The notes under the pieces were generated by a model that saw nothing but the letters and a program-made list of their open reading frames with translations, searched no databases and was not told the origin of the DNA. Shown piece by piece: positions 24,718-35,804 of a stretch of 64,000 nucleotides of DNA (positions are counted from its first letter, which is position 1; each line of letters opens with the position of its first letter). Source of the DNA: Epiperipatus broadwayi (Eukaryota; Onychophora; Udeonychophora; Euonychophora; Peripatidae). A program made the translations under genes and the position numbers. Location of the stretch: assembly GCA_028023455.1 (NCBI GenBank), contig JAQFVV010006476.1, positions 312,001 through 376,000 of the forward strand. Direction: 5' to 3'.

Positions 24718-25200
24718 AATGTACTTGGTAGAAATAACTTGATACTAAAAGGAAATATGCTTATGTGTTTGAAAAGGAAGGGTTTTAACAAAGGTGTTTT
24801 ACCAGTTCTTACTTATGGATCTGAGACTTGGACACTTAATAGAAGAGCAATACTGAGACTCCAGACCACTCAAAGAAGTATGGAGAGATGCATGTTGGGA
24901 GTAACAAGAAGAGATCGAAAACGCAATGTATGGGTAAGAGAACAAACAGGTGTTACTGACCTCACTGAAAAAGTTAAAAGATTGAAGTGGAGTTGGGCTG
25001 GACATATTGCTGAAGAGATGATAATAGATGGACAATTGAAATCTTAAACTGGATTCCAAGAGATTGTAAAAGACCCAGAAAGAGACCACATGTGAGACGG
25101 ATGGATGAAATAAAAAAGTGTGCAGGGGTGATGTGGAGAAGATGGATTAAACTTGGAGAGACCTTCATCCTGCAGTGGACTGATAATGGTTGATGATGAT
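24718..25200 (+). pseudogene. RTE-type LINE, 3' fragment
   Basis: A 102-codon frame (24739-25047) reads KGVLPVLTYGSETWTL, then RSMERCMLGVTRRDRKRN and WSWAGHIAEE, the C-terminal signature of RTE-like endonuclease-reverse transcriptases. A frameshift near 25030 is followed by WIPRDCKRP-like and RPHVRRMDEIKKCAG residues. It ends in a GATGATGATG run, as expected for the simple-repeat tail of RTE elements. The 5' end is truncated within the same region that is complete in the minus-strand relative at 49880-50896. Confidence 0.9.
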
Positions 25201-25513
25201 GCAAGCATGCAGCCATCTTCTTGTGATATTTTGTGACTGCACTATCAAAAATTGTGAATTAGGCAATTAAAATTTTATTTTTTAATAATTTCTAAATTTC
25301 TTATTCAATACTCTATGTGAACCATCACTTATTCATTAAGTTATTTTGAAATGGCACATATTGGAATTTTACTGCATGGATGTGCAGCTAAAATAAAATC
25401 CCACCAGAGATATTATCTGGTCAATTACATGGCAGTTTCAATGATATTTCAGCAAAGCATCATAATTATTCTAAGTAAATAGTATTCATCGAATCATACA
25501 CTATTTTACTTAC

Positions 25514-25603
25514 TTGGAGGATTGAAAGGTGCAGCACCAAAGGGATCGGCTAATTCAGTAGCAGTCATAACCAAGCTTTCTCGACTTTTGACATTAGATG
25601 TAC
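25514..25603 (-). CDS. AAK1/Nak-like kinase, internal exon with DPF motif
   Basis: The minus-strand acceptor CTATAG (AG at 25605-25604) and donor GTAAGT (25513-25508) bound a 90-nt exon: 2 nt + 29 codons + 1 nt. It reads TSNVKSRESLVMTATELADP then FGAAPFNPP. KSRESLV and DPFGAAPF are conserved in the tails of AAK1/BMP2K/Nak kinases, where DPF binds the AP-2 alpha appendage. Both splice borders are phase 1 and agree with the exons at 41240 and 4285. Because its length is a multiple of three, it could be skipped without changing frame. Confidence 0.92.
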
Positions 25604-25789
25604 CTATAGTAAAATAAAATAACAAAACCAAAAATTTTTTGAAGTGGTTTATATGCTTGAACGCTTACGTATGTAGGAATAAATTCATCAGTGCACTAAT
25701 AATAAAAATGTATAGTGAACTGATAAAATGAAAATAAATAAATGCTCATATATATCAGATGCAAAAAACAATTATAAAGATGAATGAGC

Positions 25790-25900
25790 TGTCAAGCATT
25801 GTTAGCCGAGAGCCTTGCAAACAAGCAGTTGGTTGTAGACGGTTGTTTCGGGTTCGCCTCCCAGCAGATGCTATGACATATGATAAAAAAAAAAAAAAAA
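25790..25900 (+). mobile_element. tRNA-derived SINE, copy 2
   Basis: Plus-strand relative of the element at 936-827. The tRNA-like domain is at 25796-25871, with TTAGCCGAGAG (25802-25812) in the A-box position and GGGTTCGCCTCCC (about 25850-25862) as B-box. The shared tail GATGCTATGACATATGA is followed by an A16-type run. It lies in the intron 187 nt upstream of the kinase DPF exon, in antisense orientation. The anticodon region is not conserved with copy 1, so the copies are old. Confidence 0.75.
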
Positions 25901-25905
25901 GATGA

Positions 25906-28600
25906 TCAAATATGTAAAACTTGATAACAATTTTCTTTTCAAATTGCAATACAAAAACTTAATTAGGAAACTAACAAATCAATCATACACCGAGAAGAAA
26001 AGCATAATCACATTTCCCTTTTCCTTAACTGGAAATTAAATTTTGAAGTATTAATTAAGTTAAATTAGCATTGGCAAATAGAATTGTAAATGCTTAATTT
26101 CTCACAAAAAATCTAAAATTTAATATGCTGTTATATATATAAAAAGACTAATTAACAGAGAAACATAAATTCACCTTTGAGTGGCTTAAATAAAAACAAA
26201 CAGATTTTATCAACTAAGGCCTTTTTCATTCAGTATTAAAAAAAAAAAAAGCTGCAATTACTACTAGGCTTTTTACAAAAAATTTTGTACTTAGGTTATT
26301 TCTGAACTTTTGATTCTCATAACTAATTATTTTTTAAATAAAAAGACTGCAATATAATTTTGTAAGCAATTTCAGATATTATCTGAAGATTCCAATAAAA
26401 CAATCGAAAGAAATAAAGCAAAAGCCATACATCAAACACAAACTTTATTTATCCCTACTAATTTGGCATGGAGAATATAAAACATTTGTATTCAAAATAT
26501 TTGTGAAAAAAATAATTTCAATAAAATACTATATGTTGAAAAGTTTAACATATAATGTTAATAATACAGCACTGTCGTTGACAAAATATATTTAACTACT
26601 ACCAATAAATGATGTCATAAGGCTCTGCAAAAAAAAAACATTAATTGTAAAATATATCAAATATATTTTCTAAATATTTAGACTTTTAGAAAAATTACGC
26701 CTAAATAAAATATGAATTAAAAAAAAAAGATATCATACAAAAAATATGTTTAAAAACTACTATGTATTCCAAGAATCTTTTTTTATTTATTCCCTCACAC
26801 ATTTCTAAAATTCATGTTTATGATATTTAAAACGGATGTTCAAAATCTTATTGAAACTTATTTCTTCATTTTAAAGATTTACTTTTTTAATATTTAAATA
26901 ACTCTTTTTTTCTAAAAACTCTTTATCAATAAAATATTTCCAGATGTAAATATGTTTACAATTCTTTATTAAATATTGATTTGTATATAGTGAGATATGA
27001 TATGTTCACAAGAGCTTTTAATAATTGTAATCACACATATTATTTGTTAGTACATAATATTAATCCAAAAATTAATGCAGCACTAAAGGTCAAATAACTT
27101 TTGATGGCTTATATCATTGCATAGCTAGTAAATATTTCAAGATGCCATGTCTTTTTAAAAACATATAATTTGAATACCAATTTGCATTAAAATTAAGTGG
27201 AGTATATTTATTTCAAGTCTATAGTCATTATTAATCTTGAAAACCTTAAAGTTTTCAAGTTCATAGGATTCTATGAAGCTTAGATTCATTCTAAATGTGA
27301 TTTTAGTTGACAAATATAGATTTAGACTGTGTTATGTGATTGCGCAGTTTAAAAAAAATTATAGACTGCCATGCATTTTATTCTATTTCTGGGATAAAAT
27401 CATTCCTTCTTATATCTTTTAAGTATATATTTCTTTAAAGTGAATAATGAGCAAATATCACATAAATCTAATGTAGAAGTGTTTTACATATTTTAGAGCA
27501 ATTACCTGAAGGTGACTATGTGACTGCGGAAGCCAAAAGGCCCGACAATACAATATAACAAAGTTTGAAAAATGTACATACCTTCTGGGTATCTATTGCA
27601 CAAGATGTGGATACGAGATAAAGCTTAAAAGAGAGAGAGTCCTAGATCAGTAGTGTTCCATGCAACAAGATGAAAAGGAATATTAACTATGTACTGGAGG
27701 ATGGAAATAGCTTTGGGAATCTGACCAGTCAGCAATAGGTAAGATTGTTTGATGGTGTTTATGATAGACATTTATCAAACAATTATAACAGATAATTAAA
27801 ACACACCAACAATAAATTAATCAAAGTATATAAAGAAGCTGTTCACATGTGATAGCTTAAGGATCTTGACGAGCAACAACCAAAATTTCAACAACTAAAT
27901 TAGAAGTATTTAAATATAGTGTAAATCAAACACACATATATTTAAAAAAAAATTCTAACATCATATAGAGCTGCATAGTTTATTCCTTAGCATGATGAAA
28001 AATGATTTTTCACCATTTACACATAAGCAGATGTTTATGCATAGTGTTCTTATTCATAAGCACATTTATGTTAAAAGATATATTTACTCAAGATAACTGG
28101 TTAAATAAGACAATTTTAAGAAACAAATATCTATCAAGAATATTGGAAAGGTAAATGGTCTTTGTGCCCATGTTTAAAGTTTGAATGATAGACAACTAAC
28201 TCCCTCTCCCCCCCCCCCCCCATTAAAAATTGTCATTCATTAGAATAAAAATTGTCTGACCAGTTGTTATTTAATAGATTTCATATTTGATAAAATTTAA
28301 TTCTCACTTAAATATTTTCTGTAATCATCAAATGATAAATTATACAAAAAAAACAAAACAAAACAAAAACATTATCATTTAAATTCTTATTAGAATAGCA
28401 AAGCAAACCCTATCCTCCTAATTATTAACAGAAATCGGAGACAATATACAACAAAAAGCCTTTTTTTCCATACAAGAGATCCTCGAAATGAGGCATATGA
28501 TTGGTTTTGTTTAATTCCAACAACTTTATTTGGAGATTAGAGTTAATTTTCAATTGTAGCTTCAAGCAAACTTAATCATAAACATATTCTATTTAGTGTT
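25906..28600. other. intron sequence; one less AT-rich block at 27500-27740
   Basis: Nothing coding is established. The 27500-27740 segment stands out: its plus strand starts EGDYVTAEAKRPDNT in one frame, then stops. I do not recognise it. A 14-base C run at 28208-28221 follows. Confidence 0.35.
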
Positions 28601-28604
28601 TAGC

Positions 28605-28750
28605 ACTTTAATTGTAATTATAAAATTATGACTAAAATATAACAATAGATATACGAAGACCATACAGAGAAAGCTTTCGTAAAATAAGTTTTTATGAAAG
28701 CTTTTCTCTATACAATCTTCGTATATCTATTATTATACTTTAATTGTAAT
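28605..28750. repeat. hairpin flanked by 14-bp direct repeats
   Basis: ACTTTAATTGTAAT occurs at 28605-28618 and 28737-28750. Between them an inverted repeat pairs AATAGATATACGAAGA (about 28644-28659) with TCTTCGTATATCTATT and continues into GAAAGCTTT blocks around a centre near 28688. It could be a short MITE with an unusually long target duplication, or a hairpin created by replication slippage. Confidence 0.75.
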
Positions 28751-28959
28751 GGAAAGATTGTTATTAAATTTATCCATTATTAGTCTCATATAAATACTTT
28801 GTTATCATCAATGCTTTTTTAGAATGAATCTCACCTATGTGTCATCGTAAAACTTCTATAAAACTGCACGATTCCTTTGAAATACTCTTCAAATTAATTA
28901 TCCTTATTTATGATTCTTTTTTACTATAATCAGGACCTTCATCTATTCTTTTTAATTTC

Positions 28960-29420
28960 CTGCTTAACCGTATTATCAGAAAAAGTAACAGAAAATATTA
29001 ATAGATCAAAACTATAATTATATTTGGAAATTTTTACATCTTTAAAAGATTTGATTTAAACTCACAAATCCATTTATTACCATCCTTTTCCAAACAATAG
29101 CATCGTGGCATATTGGATTCAGACAGATATAGTCTTTTTTCATAAAAAAGTTTAATAATCAGATTAAACAAAATTGGAGAAAGTTTATAGACAGGACATA
29201 CTTTGGATGATCAGTGACTGGACTCCCGAAATTTGAAATGCTGGCAACTATTGATTTTGAAGTGGAGATTAAATGTCTATAAAATCAATGATCTTTTTAC
29301 TGCCAAAACAGTTATTCAATTAGCCACAGCATCGGCTATACATAGGTTGATGTTCCCAAAAATCAAATTATGTTACATCGCAAATGGTATGCAATGGATT
29401 ATAAAATAATCATTTATAAG
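28960..29420 (-). pseudogene. weak non-LTR reverse transcriptase remnant
   Basis: On the minus strand (about 29210-29120) the translation CPVYKLSPILFNLIIKLFYE resembles the G-(C/D)-LSPxLFNL-I block preceding the catalytic Asp-Asp box in reverse transcriptases. No clear Asp-Asp box follows. Flanking frames are broken. A tentative assignment. Confidence 0.4.
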
Positions 29421-29429
29421 CTTTAAATA

Positions 29430-32400
29430 AAACCTAAAAAGATCTATGATTATATCCAACTTTTTAGAAATAACTTAGAAAATATAGGCATAGATCAAAA
29501 GTTGTTTTGGGATTTTTGAATGTAATTAATGGTGAAGTATATGAAATAAAGCTAAAGTTATTAGAGACAACATGATTTCATTTTCCTTACACCAAATGAA
29601 AGAAAGAGAACATCTAATGTATAAGGTTATTTCAGAAATGATAGCAGGAACAAGAGTTATCATTGCTAACACACACTGGTTAATTAAAAAAAGATGGAAT
29701 AAAACATAATTTAAAAATGGATGTGTGTCATTGTTCTTATGACAAATTTTATGAGTAGAATTCATGATTAAATCAGACTGGTTTCACAATGGCAAAAAAT
29801 TATACAGAGCTGTCTATCTGAAAATGTAATGAGAAAAACCAGATTGGAAAATGTCAAATAAAGAGTAAGAATCAGTGGAAAAACATCACGATTTTATCTC
29901 CTAGGATCAAAATATCTAACAGTTAAAGGAAACATCACAACAATGACAGTGAATCAAGTTGCAATCAAAAATCTGAATAAGATTTTTAAATGTGGAATAT
30001 CTTCAGAGATAATCAATGTCTGTTCATAAATGTGAAAGATGATAAAAATAAAGAAAAAAAAAAAATGCTTCTGAAATGTTATGTTGGTGAAGAGTTAAGA
30101 ATACCACAGACATTAAAAAAAACAATTAAGAAGATTTAATTCATAAAAATGTATAATGCTAGAAACAATTGAAAATGGGAAAAAAAATCACAATTAATAA
30201 GATGGAAAGAATCCATAATCACCTTAATAAATATGCTATGAAGGAGCGTGAAAATTCAAACACCATTCTGAAGAAATATCATTCAGAAGATTACTAAATA
30301 TCAATGTCCAAACATAGAACAATAACTGCTTATTTATAATCAGAATTTAGCTTTAACAAATATCAGAACCACCGAGATATACTATAAAAATAAAAGTTAT
30401 GTGTGTTAGCAGTAGATTAGTTAAAGAATGCAACTTTTATTTTGTATTCCAAAGCAATGTTTTTACAGTTTTAAAAAGTCAATAAATTGACTGAATATTA
30501 TTTCCAAAAATTTGTAGAAATTTCTTTGGTAACCATATACTGTGTTGTGGATTTATCGGAAATATACCTTTTGTTATGCAGGCAAAGTATTTTCTATTAG
30601 ATATATATATATCATGCAAACATTTAAATATACCCATAACTTTGTTAACATAATCAAATGCTAAGACAGTTTTGTTAATTCAGGACTAATAATCCATAAT
30701 AATATGAAATAAATATCTTTCAGCTAATCATCTATGGGTAATGTAAATAAATAATCTTGACAGCAAAAAGTCCTGTACTAAATATTTTTGAAGTAAAGAA
30801 GATACAACCTGATATAGTTTTTTCAAATGTGATTTTTCAAAAAATTAGTTATATAATGTAGAATTAGTACAAAGCTTAACAGGATAAGCAAGTTATAGAA
30901 GTGATTAACGCCTAGAAGGTAATACAATCCAAGACAGACTTTTGAACTCAATTATAATTGCAACTATATTTTGCTGTTTTAGTTTTGATTTATATATATA
31001 ACTGCAACTTTTGATTAAGTAGATGGCAGTATTTTAAAAGTTTTATTGATAATCATAAAAAACAGTTAAATGTTTCTTATGGTCTAATTTATTTACCAGT
31101 AAGAACCTGTAATTTAAAGCTAAAAAAAGGGTATTGTTTGCACACATATTCTATACAAAAGATTTGACTAGCATACAGCAGATAGAACCGTCATAGCTGT
31201 AATGAAGATTTTAATCAACAAATAAAAAAATTTAAACAGTTTGTTTCAAAACAAACCAATTTGAATTTCTATTCAAAATTTCAATTAGTATTTAGACAGA
31301 AAAAAGTGACTCATATTTTCCCAAGTTATTAAACCAAATCGAAACAATTCATTTTCAATCAATTTTTGGTAAGATTTAAAATTAACAATTTCTATCAGAA
31401 ACAAATCATTTGAATTATGGATCTAGATGACAAAAAAATAACAAATTCACCAACTTCAGTCTCCAACACTGGCAACAACTTTTTCCCCAAAATTTTTAAC
31501 AATATAAATTGAAACTTTTTAAAAAAACAAACGGGCTAGTATGTGGACAAATCATTGTTATCTTTTTGCAAATTTCAATTTCCATTCAAACATGAAAAGA
31601 TGAGCGACAATTAATGCTGCTTGTTGCATTATTAGTAAAAACCCTCATTTCTATCATATCTCTTATGCTGACAGAACAGAAAAAAATGAAGACCTCTGTC
31701 GCATTGCTCAAAAATATTTACCCAACTTTCTGCTATTGAAAATGTGATCTGGGAATTTTTTTTAAAAATAAAATTATGCTATTTGTCTTCATAAGTTTAC
31801 TATATATAAGCGCTTTAACACGCTGAAGAAGAAGCTGTCAGTAGTAACAAAAACAATTAAATTAATCTAGGCCTAGTACTTTCGAGGTTTTTCACTCATA
31901 TTCATGGCCAAAATAGATTATATAAACCATTGCTGTAATATTACTAGATAATAATGTATGCAAATGTGTATGTAAATTAATTTGTCCATTTTCTTGAAAT
32001 AGTAAACATGTTGTTATCATTGATAATAAAATACGCCTCCTTGATCTTTCGTTTACAATCGTAATGTTTTCATCAAAATGACACCTTAAATTTAAAAATG
32101 ATGTTCTGATTTCAATTAGTTTGCATTGCTTTTATATAAAATAATGCATTTCCATGAATTTACACTGATTGTTTTATAAAATTATGCACTATATGTTAAA
32201 ATTAAATTGATATTAATTTATACAAATTGTAAGTATTTTGTCTGTTTTGAATGTGGCTCTACCAAGTATGTGACACATGCATCAGTTATGTAAAATGTCT
32301 ATGCAACTAATAACAAAAAAGTATCTATGTTTTGAAATTAAAACTAAGTTACCATACAAGTTGAAACACAGTAGAAGATACGTTAGTTCTTCATAAACTG

Positions 32401-33166
32401 CAACAGTTCATGATTTTTAGTTTGTTAATTTGATTGACAATATCTTGCATAGAAAGATATACAAGATGATCAGAGACACTACAGAAACAACTTATCATTA
32501 TTGTCAGTAAAAGTTAAAATTTTTCAAGTGATTATTTACAACTACAGGATTTTATTTATTATCATTTCATAATTTTTTTGATAAACACATACATAGAGAA
32601 TTCTGAGTTTATTATATCATTAGATGATGGTAAGTTCATATAGAAGGTATCTTGATTGAGCATTATCTATTATTGAACAAAAAAAAAAATTAATGAATCT
32701 GCACATAAAAAAAAAGCTGGTGATCAAAACTGCTTAGGAGATATTTGTCATCAAACTGAAAGATAGATTACAATAATATTAGATTAGAATTCTTTTTCAC
32801 TTTTCTCAATCAAGAATTAATGTGGAAATTTTTAGTTTTACAGCAAGTTATTCTTATCATTCAGATCAACAATCCTTATAAAAGCTATAAAATCCCTATT
32901 ATGACAATGGGTCATAATTGTAAGTGATGGGATTATCTAAAAAAATAAAAAAAACAACTGCAGAATAACCTTTTATGGTATGCATTAATATAAATTTTAA
33001 AATCATTTATGTAAGTTTGAATAATTTAGATACTATTGGGAATGTAACTAACAAGTGACAACCATATTATATGTAAAAGTCTCCTTACAAGCCCCATTTT
33101 AGTAATATAGGGATGAGTTTCTACATCAATGTGTGTTACAATCTAGCATTACTATTACATATTATA
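29430..33166. other. AT-rich intron sequence
   Basis: No gene recognised. A plus-strand patch at 29880-30000 (FYLLGSKYLTVKGN) might be LINE-derived, but I cannot place it in a family. Confidence 0.35.
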
Positions 33167-33174
33167 ATATAATG

Positions 33175-33340
33175 CAGTGGATCTCAACCTTCCTAATGCC
33201 GTGAACCTTTAATACAGTTCCTTATGTTGTGGTAAACCCCAACCTTAAAATTATTTTTGTTGTTACTTCATAACTGTGTTTTCCAATGCTCTTAGGCGAC
33301 TCCTATGAAAGGGTTGTTCGACTCCCAGGTTGAGAATCAG
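33175..33340 (+). mobile_element. SPIN-like hAT MITE with perfect target duplication
   Basis: A 166-bp element starting CAGTGGATCTCAACCTTCCT and ending GGTTGAGAATCAG, so the ends form a hAT inverted repeat. It is flanked by an exact 8-bp duplication, ATATAATG at 33167-33174 and 33341-33348. The interior TTTAATACAGTTCCT...ATGTTGTGG and GTGTTTTCC...CTTAGGCGACTCCTATGAAAGGG match from memory the non-autonomous SPIN (SPACE INVADERS)/URR1 group, known for patchy distribution from horizontal transfer. No coding sequence; it would depend on a transposase elsewhere. Confidence 0.88.
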
Positions 33341-33348
33341 ATATAATG

Positions 33349-34980
33349 AGTAAATGATAGGCAGTATTTAAGTTTCCTAGGTAACAACAATTTATCAGCT
33401 TTATAAATGCATACCAGATCTAATAATCATCCATTATGTATGCTAAATTCCTTACTATCTAAATAACTTATTACATAGTTTTGCTAATATAAATTTATTA
33501 TTCTGCACCTCCTAATTATTAAATTGTTTTTTTTTTTTGCTTTAACTATTGTTGGCCACAGTGATGACCCATGATGTATTTTTTTTAGAATTTTCACCAG
33601 TCATAGTATTTAAATCAGTATAGCGCAAGATTGGTAAAAGCTACTTGTATGTGTATATGTCATTCTTTTTGTTATTGAATTAGCTCTTCATTAGTGTTTT
33701 TTTCCTCTGTAGAATGAAAATTGCATTTTTTATGATCGTTTTATTAAGTTTTTTACTTTTTTTTCCCTTTGGTTTTTAAGCGGCAAGGAAAAGAATGAAT
33801 GGTAATTTTTAGTCTTCCTAAAATGAAAGACAAAAATACAAGTAATGCATATATGTGTAAATCCAAGGGCTTAGAACATAAAACAATTGTAATTTTATAT
33901 GAAGCTTCAATGGTAATTATCAATAAGCTGTAAGTATATAATATTTTTCATGTTTTTTTTGAAAAGCTGTAAAATAATGATTTGTTTCATATTATAAAAT
34001 AACAGTGTTCTGCGTTCCAATGGATATATATCTAAGTCCGAGCACTTAGGATCTAATCAAGTGTAAATATGAAATTCCAAAGGGAATACTTTCTATCAAC
34101 TATAAGTATATAATATTTTTCATATTTTTTTAAATATAAATAATTTATAATGCTGTAAAATAACTGTCTGTTTTGAAATGTAGATAAATCCTTTCTGTCT
34201 ACCTATAAGCAATTTTATCTCTACATTTTTTTCAATCTAGTTATTCTTTACTTATCTATAAAAATATATTTTTTGTAAGTAATCATTATAATAAAAAATC
34301 AAATTTATTATCTGTTTCTGCAAATGGTATCTCATACGGCTGTTTAGTATGTACCCATAAGCAATTATATTTCACTTTTTGCATTCTCTCTATATTTTTA
34401 CTACTTTTTATACCAATATAATTTTTTGTTAAGTTACGCTTATAATTATATTTATTATAACAATTGATCCTAATTTTCCTACACTCCGAAAAAACTTTTT
34501 AGTTTTTCATCTGTCACTTTTTCTCTTTATATATTAATTTTTTTACAATTAGTTTTATTTTTTAATAAATTACAATTTACTCAAGTTTTTCTTTGCATAA
34601 TATACTTATTGTTAAATATTATTTTTTTTTCCATTAGAAAGAAACCACATTTATAGCAGATGATACCTTGTAGGGAAGGATAAGATCTGAGTCGGCTAGT
34701 GAAAATGAAAGATACTAGCAAATATATTTTTGCAAGTTTTATAATGAAGAATTATCTGAGATAAATCATGTTATATATCAATTTTACATTCCTTTATATT
34801 TGCCATTTCAAATAACATAGATAATTTTATATTTAATGTATTCAAACTGAAGATATTGTACAAAATGTATATTTTAAAAAAAATTCAATATGGTGATCAG
34901 AAATTCTAAAAGTTAATAGAAAAACATAATAGTGTATTAAAATAAAATGAGAAACTGTAAATCTCTTTGCGCTCATTATA
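33349..34980. other. AT-rich intron sequence
   Basis: T-rich with no reading frame or repeat I recognise. Confidence 0.4.
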
Positions 34981-34984
34981 ATGC

Positions 34985-35115
34985 TTATCTGACAGCCAAT
35001 CAGATGTTGTGATAGCTGTCCGAATGATGATCAAACCGTAAACACACGACAAAGAATTTACGAGAAAAGGGCGGCCACTATTTTCTCTACTTTTCTTTCT
35101 ATATATCTCAGCCAG
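34985..35115. promoter_or_regulatory. possible promoter-like segment
   Basis: Locally GC-richer. It has a CCAATCAG box (34997-35004), a GGGCGGCCACTATTTT stretch (35069-35084) and a TATATAT run (about 35101-35106), inside the 15.6-kb kinase intron. No transcript is evident on either side. It may be an internal promoter, an element remnant, or chance. Confidence 0.2.
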
Positions 35116-35252
35116 TCGAAAGTATTTACGTTTGAAAGCATGAAGTTTTAAATATCTTCACAATTAACTCACCGAGTCTAAATTATAAACGTACAGCGCG
35201 AAATCCTACGATTTATTACGCAGTAATTTTTCAAATGATATAACTTGCAATT

Positions 35253-35330
35253 ATATTTTAATTTGCGAAGCGCAAATGGTATCTCAATTTATTTCAGTTT
35301 CAACTATCTGCGCTTTGCAAATTAAAATAT
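35253..35330. repeat. short inverted repeat
   Basis: ATATTTTAATTTGCGAAGCG (35253 on) pairs with the inverse ending at 35330 with few mismatches over 27 nt; the loop is about 24 nt. Probably a small hairpin or a decayed MITE. Confidence 0.85.
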
Positions 35331-35804
35331 TATTTAAATAGTGTACTAAATAGAAACAATAACCATCTGTAAATTCATTCTATTAAATGAACTATTTAAA
35401 TGTTTTAAAAAGCAATGCCATATTACATATTTCTTTAAGAAATCTTTTAGTTTTATTGCTAATGTTCCATTATTCCAGTTTAGAATTTTCTTTGGTGCTA
35501 ATAAAATCTATGTTTACATGAAATAATATAAATAACAGCTAACAATTGGAAAAATATAAGTTTTTAACAGAAATATATTTCACAGTTTTTTAGCACTTAC
35601 TTTTTCTATTATTTAAGTCACTAAGCTTTATTTCTGAGAAAATATAAATGTCTTATCTGATTTTTAAAATGAATTCTGAGAAGGGAGAAGAGAATTGATT
35701 CAATGTGATGTGATGTATTTGGCTTCTCCTTAAACGAAGTCAAAAATATCTCAGCAACTATGCCCAGATAAACCTGTTAGCCACTTTATTTTCCATTCCC
35801 CACT

